33,696 nt of DNA from Eubacterium limosum. Lineage in GTDB: Bacteria > Bacillota > Clostridia > Eubacteriales > Eubacteriaceae. Both the position numbers and the translations under genes were made by a program. Below, piece after piece: positions 5,971 to 14,629 of this stretch; position 1 is the stretch's first letter, and every line of letters starts with the position of its first letter. Below the pieces are notes generated by a model. That model had not been told where the DNA came from. It did no database searches and was given only the letters and a program-made list of their open reading frames with translations. Where the stretch lies: NCBI GenBank assembly GCA_959020865.1, contig CAUEUD010000009.1, positions 1 through 33,696 on the forward strand, in the 5' to 3' direction.

Positions 5971-8381
5971 AAATAATCGTAGGCTCAAGAGGCAGTAAGC
6001 TGGCGGTGGTCCAGACAAACTGGCTTCTTGAGGAATTAAGAAAAGCAAACCCGGAGGTCGATTTTGAACTCAAAATCATCAAGACAAAGGGCGATAAGAT
6101 TCAGCATAAAGCCCTTGATAAAATTGGGGATAAGGGCATTTTTACCAAAGAGCTGGAGGATGCCCTCTTAAGCGGTGAAATCGATATGGCGGTTCACAGC
6201 ATGAAGGATATGCCCTCTGCGCTGCCCGAGGGGCTGACACTTTCTGTGCCGCCCATGCGGGAAGACCCGAGAGATGTGCTGCTGACACCGCATAAAATAA
6301 GCGCCATCCAGGAGCTGCCCAAAAATGCAGTCATCGGCACCGGGAGCAAACGCCGGATTTATCAGCTGAAAAACATCCGAAAGGATTTTGAAGTGGTGGG
6401 AATCCGCGGAAATATTGATACCCGTATCCGGAAAATGAAAGAGCAGGGACTGGATGGGATTATTCTGGCAGCGGCAGGCCTTAAACGTATCGGTGTTTAT
6501 GAGAGCGAAGATTATACCTGCCTCCCCCTTGACCCATGCCAGTTTGTATCGGCGCCAGCCCAGGGGATTCTGGCAGTGGAAATCCGTGAGGATAACGAAA
6601 CCGTCAAGGCACTCATGGAATCTGTCAGCAACCCGGTTACCAAGGCGCAAATGACAGCGGAACGCCAGTTTTTGATCAGCCTGAACGGCAGCTGCCATAT
6701 TCCTATCGGGGCATACTGTGATGTGGAGGGTGAAAAATTAACCCTTTACGGACTTTTCGGCAACGAAGACGGCACAATTCTATACAAAGGACAGACAGAG
6801 GGAGCCATGGGCGAGGAAGCGAAAATGGGAGACCGTCTGGCAAAGGAACTGAAAGAAATGGTAGAAGCAGAAATCAAGCCGGGCACCGTCTATCTGGCTG
6901 GCGGCGGCTGCGGCGATAAGGGACTGATCACCGTCAAGGCCATGGAAAAATTAAAGACCTGCGACGCGGTGGTCTACGACGCGCTGGTCAATGAGGAATT
7001 CCTGAAATGGACAAAACCCGAGTGTGAAAAAATATACGTGGGCAAAAGAGCCGCCAACCACGCGCTGCCCCAGAATGAAATCAACGCCCTGCTGATCAGG
7101 CTGGGCAGGGAAGGCAAAAACGTTGTCCGTCTTAAGGGGGGAGACCCTTATGTTTTCGGACGCGGCGGCGAGGAAGGCGAGGAGCTCTACGACGCCGGGG
7201 TTCCCTTTGAAGTGATTCCAGGGATTACCTCGGTTATCGGCGGCCTGGCTTACGCGGGTATTCCCATTACCCACAGAGACTGTGTCTCTTCCTTCCAGGT
7301 GGTTACCGGGCATCTGAAATCTGAGGAATCTGAGCTGGACTGGCCGGTGCTGGCCAAATCCAAAGGGACCATCGTGTTTTTGATGGGCGTCAAGAATCTT
7401 GAAAAAATCACCGGAGAGCTGATGAAAAACGGGATGGATAAAAATACGCCGGTGGCTGTGGTGCACCGCGCTTCCACGCCTTACCAGCGAGTGGTGGAAG
7501 GCACACTGGAAACCATCTACGGCATTGCCACAGAAGCCAGGATCACAGCGCCAAGTCTGATCGTAGTCGGCGATGTGGTGACCAAGCGTGAGAAGCTGCG
7601 CTTCTTTGACAGCAAGCCCCTTTTTGGAAAAAATATCGTGGTAACCCGTTCCAGAGAACAGAGCTCTAAAATGGTGGCGCAGATCGCCGAGCTCGGCGGC
7701 AACGCCATCGAGTACCCGACCATCAAAATCGAACCGATTCCTGAGAATGTCGACGCGCTGGCCGAGAACTTTGGATGTCTGGACAGGTACAGCCACATTA
7801 TTTTTACCAGCACCAACGGCGTTGAAATTTTCTTTGATGCGCTGAAGGCATCGGGCAGAGATACCAGAGCCCTCGGGAGCATCCATGTGACAGCCATTGG
7901 CTCAGCAACAGCGGCGCTGCTTGCCGAGCAGGGAATCACTGCGGATTTTGTGCCGAAAAAATATGTCGGCGAAGAGCTGGTTGACGGTTTAATGCCGCTT
8001 TTGACAGAAACGTCGCGGGTATTGATCCCGCGCTCCAAAAACGCCAGGATTTACGTGGTTGAGGAGCTCCGCAAGGTTTGCCCGGTGGATGAATTCCAGA
8101 TTTACGAAACGGTCCGCGAGGACAACACCGACATCGATGTGGCAAAGATGTTGAAAAATAAAGAGATTGACTACATTACCTTCACAAGCTCCACAACAGT
8201 ACAGTATTTTGTGGAAAAAATTGGCGGTGAAAATGTGGCGTACACTAAAAATGCAAAATGCGTTTCCATTGGACCTGTAACCTCAGACAAAATGCGAGAA
8301 CTGGGCTTATCGGTCGATGTGCAGGCAGAGGTTTACACCATTGCCGGAATGATTGAAGCGATTCTGAATATGGAAAAATAA
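5967..8381 (+). CDS. hemC-cobA-hemD: Trifunctional fusion: hydroxymethylbilane synthase, uroporphyrinogen-III methyltransferase, uroporphyrinogen-III synthase
   Basis: This 804-residue protein joins three consecutive enzymes. Residues 1-300 are HemC (porphobilinogen deaminase), with MKDMP (catalytic Asp81) and Cys243 in LNGSCHIPIGAY, which carries the dipyrromethane cofactor. Residues about 305-545 are the SAM-dependent methyltransferase CobA, with RLKGGDPYVFGRGGEE and VIPGITSVIGGLAYAGIPIT. Residues about 550-804 are HemD, starting KNIVVTRSREQSSKM. Together they convert porphobilinogen to precorrin-2. The CobA N-terminal loop reads AGGGCGDKGL instead of the usual GAGPGDPGL, a noticeable variation. 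The frame is uninterrupted. It overlaps the preceding gene by 4 bp. CobA-HemD fusions are known in clostridia; the added HemC is less common. Confidence 0.95.
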   Translation: MKIIVGSRGSKLAVVQTNWLLEELRKANPEVDFELKIIKTKGDKIQHKALDKIGDKGIFTKELEDALLSGEIDMAVHSMKDMPSALPEGLTLSVPPMREDPRDVLLTPHKISAIQELPKNAVIGTGSKRRIYQLKNIRKDFEVVGIRGNIDTRIRKMKEQGLDGIILAAAGLKRIGVYESEDYTCLPLDPCQFVSAPAQGILAVEIREDNETVKALMESVSNPVTKAQMTAERQFLISLNGSCHIPIGAYCDVEGEKLTLYGLFGNEDGTILYKGQTEGAMGEEAKMGDRLAKELKEMVEAEIKPGTVYLAGGGCGDKGLITVKAMEKLKTCDAVVYDALVNEEFLKWTKPECEKIYVGKRAANHALPQNEINALLIRLGREGKNVVRLKGGDPYVFGRGGEEGEELYDAGVPFEVIPGITSVIGGLAYAGIPITHRDCVSSFQVVTGHLKSEESELDWPVLAKSKGTIVFLMGVKNLEKITGELMKNGMDKNTPVAVVHRASTPYQRVVEGTLETIYGIATEARITAPSLIVVGDVVTKREKLRFFDSKPLFGKNIVVTRSREQSSKMVAQIAELGGNAIEYPTIKIEPIPENVDALAENFGCLDRYSHIIFTSTNGVEIFFDALKASGRDTRALGSIHVTAIGSATAALLAEQGITADFVPKKYVGEELVDGLMPLLTETSRVLIPRSKNARIYVVEELRKVCPVDEFQIYETVREDNTDIDVAKMLKNKEIDYITFTSSTTVQYFVEKIGGENVAYTKNAKCVSIGPVTSDKMRELGLSVDVQAEVYTIAGMIEAILNMEK

Positions 8382-8400
8382 AGAGAGGAAGTTGATTATT

Positions 8401-9366
8401 ATGTTACCAACCCGATTGAGAAAAAACGCAGCGGTTCGTGATCTGATCCGCGAAACAGAATTATCCATGCGCGATGTGGTTTACCCGTTGTTTGTGGTTG
8501 ACGGGGAAAATATTAAGCGTGAAATCCCGTCCATGAAGGGACAGTACCACCTGTCGCTCGATATGCTGCCAAAGGAACTGGATGAGCTGAAGGAGCTGGG
8601 TGTCCGTTATATTATCCTGTTCGGCGTGCCGGATGAAAAGGACGCGGAAGCGACCCCCGCCTTTGTAGACGATGGAATTATTCAGAAGGCCATCCGCGTT
8701 GTCAAGGAAAAAGACCCGGAAATGTATGTCATCACCGATGTCTGCCTCTGCGAATACAAGAGCGACGGACATTGCTGTTTCTTCCACGATAATGGCGATA
8801 TCAAGCGTGACAAATCGCTGGAAACCCTGTGTAAGGTAACCGTGAGCCATGCGAAAGCCGGCGCGGATATGGTCGCGCCCTCAGACATGATGGACGGCCA
8901 TATCGAAGCCATGCGTAAAGCACTGGACGATGCAGGCTTTGAAAGCATTCCGATTATGGGCTATTCCGCCAAATTCGCGTCTACCTTCTACGGACCGTTC
9001 CGCGACGCGGCAAACTCCGCTCCGGCCTTTGGCGACCGCAGAAGCTACCAGATGGACCCGGCCAACAGCGAGGAAGCGCTGAAGGAAGTCGTGCTGGATA
9101 TCGAGGAGGGCGCAGACATCGTCATGGTAAAACCTGCAATGCCTTATCTGGATATCCTTGCAAAGGCCAAGGAATTGTCTTATCTGCCAATGGCAGCCTA
9201 CCAGGTCAGCGGCGAATACGCCATGATCCGGAATGCGGTAGACGCTGGCCTGTTAGATGAAAAGGCCATTTATGAGAGCATGCTGTGCATCAAACGTGCG
9301 GGGGCTAAAATCATCATCACCTATTTCGCAAAAGATTTAAAAGCGTTGATTGAAAAATATCAGTAA
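8401..9366 (+). CDS. hemB: Porphobilinogen synthase (delta-aminolevulinate dehydratase)
   Basis: This enzyme condenses two 5-aminolevulinates to porphobilinogen. The zinc-type cysteine cluster DVCLCEYKSDGHCC at about 115-128 marks a Zn-dependent form. The two active-site lysines are recognisable in IPIMGYSAKF and IVMVKPAMPYLD. I chose the ATG at 8401 because GAGAGGAA lies about 11 bp upstream. An in-frame TTG at 8392 would be three codons longer but sits almost on top of that site. The protein is then 321 residues, normal for the family. It lies 19 bp after the HemC-CobA-HemD gene in the same operon. Confidence 0.96.
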   Translation: MLPTRLRKNAAVRDLIRETELSMRDVVYPLFVVDGENIKREIPSMKGQYHLSLDMLPKELDELKELGVRYIILFGVPDEKDAEATPAFVDDGIIQKAIRVVKEKDPEMYVITDVCLCEYKSDGHCCFFHDNGDIKRDKSLETLCKVTVSHAKAGADMVAPSDMMDGHIEAMRKALDDAGFESIPIMGYSAKFASTFYGPFRDAANSAPAFGDRRSYQMDPANSEEALKEVVLDIEEGADIVMVKPAMPYLDILAKAKELSYLPMAAYQVSGEYAMIRNAVDAGLLDEKAIYESMLCIKRAGAKIIITYFAKDLKALIEKYQ

Positions 9367-9379
9367 AGGACAGAATAAA

Positions 9380-10669
9380 ATGAAGCATACAAAGTCGACT
9401 GCACTTTTTGAAGAGGCGAACCGTGTTATTCCCGGCGGGGTCAACAGCCCCGTCCGCGCATTTCAGTCAGTGGGCATGCCGCCGGTCTTTATCGACCACG
9501 GCAAGGGCTCAAAAATCTACGATGCGGATGGAAATGAATACACGGACTATATCTGCTCCTGGGGGCCGCTGATTCTCGGCCATGCCGCGGACGCTTATTA
9601 CGACGGCATCGATGAAGCACTGAGAAAGGGCAACACCTACGGCGCACCGACAGAAATTGAGATCCGCGTGGCGGAAATGATCATCGACGCTTACCCGTCC
9701 ATGGATATGGTGCGCATGGTCAACTCCGGCACCGAGGCCACCATGAGCGCTATCCGCCTGGCCAGAGGCTATACCGGACGTGAAAAATTCATCAAATTTG
9801 AAGGCTGCTACCACGGACACAGCGATTCTCTGCTGGTAAAATCCGGCTCCGGCACCCTGACCTACGGTGTGCCCACAAGCCCTGGCGTCACCGCCGGTAC
9901 GGCCAGGGATACCCTGGTGGCAACCTACAATGACCTGGATTCCGTTAAAAAGCTTTTTGATGAAAACAAGGGAGAGATCGCCTGTGTGATCGTCGAACCG
10001 GTTGCGGGCAACATGGGCGTTGTGCCGCCGGACAGCACCTTCATGAAAGGCCTGAGAAAGCTGACCGAGGAAGAGGGTACCCTGTTGATTTTTGACGAAG
10101 TCATCACAGGTTTCAGGCTGGCCTTTGGCGGCGCACAGGAGGTGCTGGGCATTAAGCCGGACCTCACCACGCTCGGCAAGATCATCGGCGGCGGTATGCC
10201 GGTAGGCGCCTTTGGCGGACGGCGGGATATCATGGAAAAGCTCTCACCGCTCGGCCCGGTTTACCAGGCAGGCACCCTGTCCGGAAACCCCATCGCCATG
10301 AAAATGGGGCTTAACACCTTAACCTATCTCAAGGAACACCCAGAGGTTTATACCCATCTGGAAGACTGCGCCAAGCAGCTGGAAGCCGGTTTCAACCAGA
10401 ATATTAAGGAAACCGGTGTTAAGGCAAAGATGGTGCGCTTTGGCGGAATGAGCGCCCTGTTTTTTACCGACCAGGAAATCTGTGATTTTAACAGTGTCAT
10501 GACCAGCGACACAAAAACCTACGCAAAATATTTTGCCGAAATGCTGAACCGCGGCAATCTGATGCCGCCGGCACAATTTGAAGGGATTTTTGTCTCAGCT
10601 GCCCACACCAAAGCCGATATTGAAAAGACCATTGCCGACAATCTGGCTGCGCTTAAGGCGCTTGCATAG
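9380..10669 (+). CDS. hemL: Glutamate-1-semialdehyde 2,1-aminomutase
   Basis: This PLP enzyme isomerises glutamate-1-semialdehyde to 5-aminolevulinate, the step directly after HemA. Signatures are the N-terminal RVIPGGVNSPVRAF, NSGTEATMSAIRLARG, LIFDEVITGFR, and the PLP-lysine segment TLGKIIGGGMPVGAFGG. The start at ATG 9380 follows AAAGGA by about 9 bp. A longer frame opens upstream inside hemB but has no ribosome site and adds residues foreign to the family. With this start the protein is 429 residues. It follows hemB after 13 bp, in the same operon. Confidence 0.97.
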   Translation: MKHTKSTALFEEANRVIPGGVNSPVRAFQSVGMPPVFIDHGKGSKIYDADGNEYTDYICSWGPLILGHAADAYYDGIDEALRKGNTYGAPTEIEIRVAEMIIDAYPSMDMVRMVNSGTEATMSAIRLARGYTGREKFIKFEGCYHGHSDSLLVKSGSGTLTYGVPTSPGVTAGTARDTLVATYNDLDSVKKLFDENKGEIACVIVEPVAGNMGVVPPDSTFMKGLRKLTEEEGTLLIFDEVITGFRLAFGGAQEVLGIKPDLTTLGKIIGGGMPVGAFGGRRDIMEKLSPLGPVYQAGTLSGNPIAMKMGLNTLTYLKEHPEVYTHLEDCAKQLEAGFNQNIKETGVKAKMVRFGGMSALFFTDQEICDFNSVMTSDTKTYAKYFAEMLNRGNLMPPAQFEGIFVSAAHTKADIEKTIADNLAALKALA

Positions 10670-10694
10670 AGAATAAAAGAACAAGGAGTGCAGA

Positions 10695-11489
10695 ATGCCC
10701 AAAAAAGCTTTATTAGTGATAAGTTTCGGGACATCTTATCGTGAAACCCGGGAAAAAACCATCGGAGCCATCGAGAGAGACTTGCAGAAAGGCTTTCCGG
10801 ATTATGATTTCAGACGCGCTTTTACCTCGCGGATGATCATCAAGAAACTCAGAGAGCGTGACAATGAATATGTGGACATTCCCCACGAAGCCCTTGAAAA
10901 GCTGAAAAATGAAGGCTATACCGAGGTTGTCTGTCAGACAACACACGTCATCAACGGCTACGAATACGATTTGACCATCAACGAGCTCAAAAAATTTGAA
11001 AATGATTTTGATGTGCTCACCATCGGCGCGCCGCTTCTGACCACCATCGACGATTATGAGCAGGTGGCCAGAACAGCCATCAGCGAGCTGCCAGAAATGA
11101 AAGAGGGCGAAGCCCTGCTCTATATGGGACACGGCAGCGAGCATCACGCCAACGCCACTTATCCGGCCATGGATTACACCTTCAAGCATTTAGGCTATAA
11201 AAACGCCTTTATGGGAACCGTAGAGGGCTTTCCGAGCCTGAGCGATATTATTCCGCAGCTTAAGGAAAAAGGATACCATAAGCTTTACCTGGCGCCTTTT
11301 ATGATCGTAGCTGGTGATCATGCCATCAACGATATGGCAAGCGACGAGGAAGACTCATGGAAAACACTGCTCGAAAACGAAGGCTTTGAAGTGGAGTGTG
11401 TCCTTAAGGGACTCGGCCAGTTTAAGGGCGTTCAGGATATGTTTTTAGAGCACGCCAAGAACGGCACAAGCGTTAAAGAACTGCTTTGA
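10695..11489 (+). CDS. cbiK: Sirohydrochlorin cobaltochelatase (anaerobic)
   Basis: This 264-residue chelatase inserts Co2+ into sirohydrochlorin, committing it to corrinoids by the anaerobic route. CbiK landmarks are LLVISFGTSYRETREKTI at the N-terminus, His146 in YMGHGSEHH, Glu178 in GTVEGFP, and His209 in MIVAGDHAINDM. The two histidines and the glutamate correspond to the metal-handling residues of characterised CbiK. No signal peptide is present, so it is a cytosolic form rather than the periplasmic heme-binding variant. It is separated from hemL by 25 bp with an AAGGAG ribosome site. Confidence 0.95.
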   Translation: MPKKALLVISFGTSYRETREKTIGAIERDLQKGFPDYDFRRAFTSRMIIKKLRERDNEYVDIPHEALEKLKNEGYTEVVCQTTHVINGYEYDLTINELKKFENDFDVLTIGAPLLTTIDDYEQVARTAISELPEMKEGEALLYMGHGSEHHANATYPAMDYTFKHLGYKNAFMGTVEGFPSLSDIIPQLKEKGYHKLYLAPFMIVAGDHAINDMASDEEDSWKTLLENEGFEVECVLKGLGQFKGVQDMFLEHAKNGTSVKELL

Positions 11490-11505
11490 AAAATAGAAAA
11501 TTGAT

Positions 11506-11588
11506 AATTGAAAATGGAAAATTTAAGAGCAAATCCGCGCTGCGATTTTGTTCCATAATTTTCCATTCTCCATTTTCCATTTTCAATT
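11506..11588. repeat. Perfect 17-bp inverted repeat in the cbiK-cbiF gap
   Basis: AATTGAAAATGGAAAAT (11506-11522) is repeated in inverse as ATTTTCCATTTTCAATT (11572-11588) with 49 bp between. The right side also contains further TTCCATTCTCCA-like units. No T-run follows, so it is not an ordinary terminator. Related GGAGAATGGAGAATG sequence occurs at 23527-23551, suggesting a small dispersed repeat family. Confidence 0.8.
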
Positions 11589-11638
11589 CATCGGGTAAAA
11601 AAATTAACAAATATATCAAATAAAAGCTAGGAGTACAA

Positions 11639-12400
11639 ATGAAAAATACAGTATATCTCATCGGGGCGGGTCCTGGAGATCCGGAGTTAATTACCTTAAA
11701 GGGCAAGCGCCTGATTGGCGAAGCGGACATTATTATCTACGCGGGTTCTCTGGTCAACAAGGAAGTGCTGGCAGGCCACAAGGCGGACGCTGAAATCTAC
11801 AACAGCGCCTCTATGACACTGGACGATGTCATCGAAGTGATCACCAGGGGCGTTAATGAGGGCAAGAGAGTTGTCCGCGTCCACACTGGCGATCCGGCGA
11901 TCTACGGCGCGATCCGCGAACAGATGGACCGCCTGGAGGAAGAGGATATTCCCTTTGAAGTGGTGCCAGGCGTCAGCTCCTTTACTGCCTCAGCCTCTGT
12001 TCTGAAAAAAGAATTTACCCTGCCGGACGTGTCACAGACCGTTATCTGCACTCGTCTGGAAGGCCGCACCCCGGTGCCGGAAAAGGAAAAACTTGAATCA
12101 CTGGCGGCGCATCACGCCTCCATGGCCATTTTCCTGTCCGTTCAGATGATCGACGAAGTGGCAGAACGCCTGATGACCCAGTACGAGCCCATCACACCCA
12201 TTGCCGTTATCCAGCGTGCAACCTGGGAAGACCAGAAGGTTGTTCTGGGAACCCTTGAAACCATTGCGGATAAGGTAAAGGAAGCCGGTATTACAAAAAC
12301 CGCTCAGATTCTGGTCGGGGATTTCCTGGGCGACAAGTACAGCCTTTCCAAGCTGTATGATCCGTCCTTTACCCACGAGTACCGCACTGCGACAAAATAA
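11639..12400 (+). CDS. cbiF: Cobalt-precorrin-4 C11-methyltransferase
   Basis: This 253-residue SAM-dependent methyltransferase adds the C11 methyl group in corrin ring synthesis (CbiF/CobM). The start YLIGAGPGDPELITLKG is the family N-terminal glycine loop. It is followed by DADIIIYAGSLVN-like sequence, RVHTGDPAIYGAIREQMD and VVPGVSSFTASASVLKKEFTLP. The last of these, especially KKEFTLPDVSQTVI, is typical of CbiF rather than of other corrin methyltransferases. A strong TAGGAG site precedes the ATG; an almost identical leader, AAAGCTAGGAGTA, also precedes cbiP. It follows a 149-bp repeat-bearing gap after cbiK and may have its own transcript. Confidence 0.95.
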   Translation: MKNTVYLIGAGPGDPELITLKGKRLIGEADIIIYAGSLVNKEVLAGHKADAEIYNSASMTLDDVIEVITRGVNEGKRVVRVHTGDPAIYGAIREQMDRLEEEDIPFEVVPGVSSFTASASVLKKEFTLPDVSQTVICTRLEGRTPVPEKEKLESLAAHHASMAIFLSVQMIDEVAERLMTQYEPITPIAVIQRATWEDQKVVLGTLETIADKVKEAGITKTAQILVGDFLGDKYSLSKLYDPSFTHEYRTATK

Positions 12401-12403
12401 GGT

Positions 12404-13468
12404 ATGAAGCGCACAGAGAGATGGGCCGTTGTGGCTGTTTCCAGACAAGGTGTCCAGAAAGCCTTTGAAGTAAAGGAGCATATTCCTGAAAAAGCGCCGG
12501 ACATCTTTACCCTGGAGAAATACGCCGCCCCCGGCACACAGCTGATCCGCGGAAAAATCGGTGAATTTTTTGGAGCGCTCATGGCGGATTACGATACGAT
12601 TTTATGCATCATGGCCACAGGTATTGTGGTTCGGAGCATTGCGCCCCATCTCGGCCATAAGTCAAAGGATCCGGGCATTCTGGTCATGGACCCGGACGGG
12701 AAGTATGTTATCAGCCTTTTATCCGGTCATCTCGGACACGCCAATGAGAACGCCGTATATCTGGCAAAGCGCATGGATGCCCAGCCCGTCATTACCACCG
12801 GAACCGATGTGAAGGGCAGTATGGCAGTGGATGTGCTGGCTGAAAAGCTGGGCTGTACCATTGCGGATTTCACCGCGGCCAAGGATGTAACCGCCTTGAT
12901 CCTGGACGATGAACCCGTCGCCCTGATTGACGAAGCGCACGGTGATACCACCGACCTGGTGCTGCCGCCGAATCTGGTTTTTTCAGAAAAGCAGGAAGCC
13001 CTTTCCGGTGATTACAGCGGCTGTGTGGTGGTCTCAGCCGATGATCCGTTTATCTGGCCGCCGGGAAAACCCGTTGTTCAGATCGTGCCGAAAAAAATCG
13101 TAATCGGTATCGGCTGCCGCAGGAATACCGAGGCAGCGCGGATTGAGGAGGCAGTGAGACAGGTGCTCGCCGCCCTTGCGCTCCATCCGCTTTCCGTTAA
13201 GGCCTTTGCCACCATTGGCCTGAAAGCTGATGAGAAGGGGATTCACGCGGCCTGCAAAACCTTTGACGCAGAGCTTAAGGTGGTGCCGGATAATTTTGTG
13301 AAAATGGTACAGAGCCGTTTTGAAGGCTCGGACTTTGTTTTCAAAACCACAGGTCTCTACGCGGTCAGCGAGCCGTGCGGCTATGTGGCGTCCGGCTTTG
13401 GCGAGTGCCTGCTGGAGAAGCAGAAGTGCGGGGGAATTACCCTGTCGGTCTGGAAAATGAAAGAATAG
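12404..13468 (+). CDS. cbiG: Cobalt-precorrin-5A hydrolase
   Basis: This 354-residue protein opens the delta-lactone of cobalt-precorrin-5A, releasing acetaldehyde and driving ring contraction in the anaerobic pathway. The N-terminal portion has IMATGIVVRSIAPHLGHKSK and LLSGHLGHANENA, the CbiG N-terminal motif. The C-terminal domain begins IGIGCRRNTEAARIEEAV and continues with a KADEKGIHAAC segment, typical of CbiG C-terminal domains. It begins only 3 bp after cbiF, with a weak AAGG site, so it is probably translationally coupled. An unrelated overlapping frame at its 3' end is a shadow. Confidence 0.94.
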   Translation: MKRTERWAVVAVSRQGVQKAFEVKEHIPEKAPDIFTLEKYAAPGTQLIRGKIGEFFGALMADYDTILCIMATGIVVRSIAPHLGHKSKDPGILVMDPDGKYVISLLSGHLGHANENAVYLAKRMDAQPVITTGTDVKGSMAVDVLAEKLGCTIADFTAAKDVTALILDDEPVALIDEAHGDTTDLVLPPNLVFSEKQEALSGDYSGCVVVSADDPFIWPPGKPVVQIVPKKIVIGIGCRRNTEAARIEEAVRQVLAALALHPLSVKAFATIGLKADEKGIHAACKTFDAELKVVPDNFVKMVQSRFEGSDFVFKTTGLYAVSEPCGYVASGFGECLLEKQKCGGITLSVWKMKE

Positions 13469-13492
13469 CAGAATTCAGAGAAGCGGTGTATT

Positions 13493-13745
13493 GCCGAAGC
13501 TCTGCCTTTTATCCAGACGAAAAAAGAACCCAGGCGTTGGCCGACTTTGAAAGGTTGTTCGAGGTTGTAACTTGTGCAACCATAACGGACGAGGAGAATT
13601 ATAAGGCAGTGTGAGGTTGAGCCTTTTGTTAAAATTGACCCGCAGGGTGTCTTTTTTCACTTAGGTAAAAGGCGCCGCTTCTCTGGCAGTGCAGAAGCGC
13701 CGAAGCTCTGCCTTTTATCCAGACGAAAAAAGAACCCGGGCGTTG
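13493..13745. repeat. 47-bp direct repeat pair in the cbiG-cbiH gap
   Basis: The segment beginning GCCGAAGCTCTGCC occurs at 13493-13539 and again at 13699-13745 with 46 of 47 bases identical (A at 13532 against G at 13738). Next to it, CCGCTTCTCTG-like words occur in both orientations at 13476, 13675 and 13826, and GCTTCT / AGAAGC forms a hairpin near 13676-13698. The 420-bp gap from 13469 to 13888 holds no convincing gene. It contains these repeats, a low-complexity ATCAACCATCAACTATAAAC stretch near 13797, and the cbiH ribosome site. Confidence 0.85.
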
Positions 13746-13888
13746 ACTGGCTTTTCATTCGCTTTTTCGAAGAAAAGGGTTCAATAACTATCCATTATCA
13801 ACCATCAACTATAAACTATAAAGCCGCGCTTCTCTGGATTCAAGATTAAAAAAATAGATTGTTAAATTAATTTAAAGGGAGAAATCGA

Positions 13889-14629
13889 TTGAGTAAAAAA
13901 ATTTACGTAACAGGTCTGGGGCCAGGTCTGTATGAACATATGACAGAAGCCGCTAAAAATTCTTTGAAGGATGCGGACGTGATTGTAGGCTATAAAACCT
14001 ACATTGATTTGATCAAAGATTTAATCGGCGACAAGGAAGTGCTTTCCTCTGGAATGCGCAGGGAAATTGACCGCTGCCAGGATTGTCTGGATCTGGCTGA
14101 GCAGGGAAAAACCGTTACACTGGTAAGCTCTGGCGACGCGGGCGTGTACGGTATGGCCGGCATTATGCTGGAAATCGTTGAGAAGCAGAAAAGTGACGTT
14201 GAAGTGGTCGTGGTTCCTGGGATTTCCGCCGCCAATGCGGCAGCGTCCACCTTAGGAGCGCCTCTGATGCACGACTACTGTGTCATCAGCCTCAGCGACC
14301 TTTTGACCGACTGGGAAATGATTAAAAAGCGTCTGCGCTGTGCCGGCGAAGGCGATTTTATCGTGACACTCTACAATCCAAAGAGCAAGGGGCGTCCGGA
14401 CAACATCGTGGAAGCCCAGAAGATTCTGCTGGAATATAAAGCGCCGGAAACACCGGTTGGCATTGTCAGAAACGCCAAGCGTGCCAATGAAAGCTATGTC
14501 ATCACCACACTTGAAAAAATGTGCGATGAAGAAATCGACATGTTTTCCATGGTGGTGATCGGCAATTCCAAAACCTATATTACAGAAGACCATCTAAAAA
14601 TGATTACACCGCGGGGGTACCAGCTGTGA
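13889..14629 (+). CDS. cbiH: Cobalt-factor III / precorrin-3B C17-methyltransferase
   Basis: This 246-residue SAM-dependent methyltransferase methylates C17 with ring contraction (CbiH/CobJ). Signatures are YVTGLGPGLYEHMT, VIVGYKTYIDLI, GMRREIDRCQ, LVSSGDAGVYGMAGIMLE, VVVPGISAANAAASTLGAPL, DYCVISLSDLLTDWEMIKKR and FIVTLYNPKSKGRPD. These are diagnostic of CbiH/CobJ. The start is a TTG at 13889, with AAAGGGAGAA 6-15 bp upstream. It follows the repeat-rich gap after cbiG, so it may be transcribed by read-through across that gap. It overlaps the next gene by 4 bp. Confidence 0.96.
   Translation: MSKKIYVTGLGPGLYEHMTEAAKNSLKDADVIVGYKTYIDLIKDLIGDKEVLSSGMRREIDRCQDCLDLAEQGKTVTLVSSGDAGVYGMAGIMLEIVEKQKSDVEVVVVPGISAANAAASTLGAPLMHDYCVISLSDLLTDWEMIKKRLRCAGEGDFIVTLYNPKSKGRPDNIVEAQKILLEYKAPETPVGIVRNAKRANESYVITTLEKMCDEEIDMFSMVVIGNSKTYITEDHLKMITPRGYQL

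Noticed and set aside
6951..7886. 311-codon leftward frame opposite the hemC-cobA-hemD gene
   Set aside because: It is antisense to a strongly supported gene, its composition (His, Phe, Gly rich) is typical of a shadow frame, and it has no family motifs.
13375..13614. 79-codon open frame spanning the end of cbiG and the repeat gap
   Set aside because: Most of it is out of frame within cbiG, and the remainder runs through the direct repeat; no ribosome site was seen.
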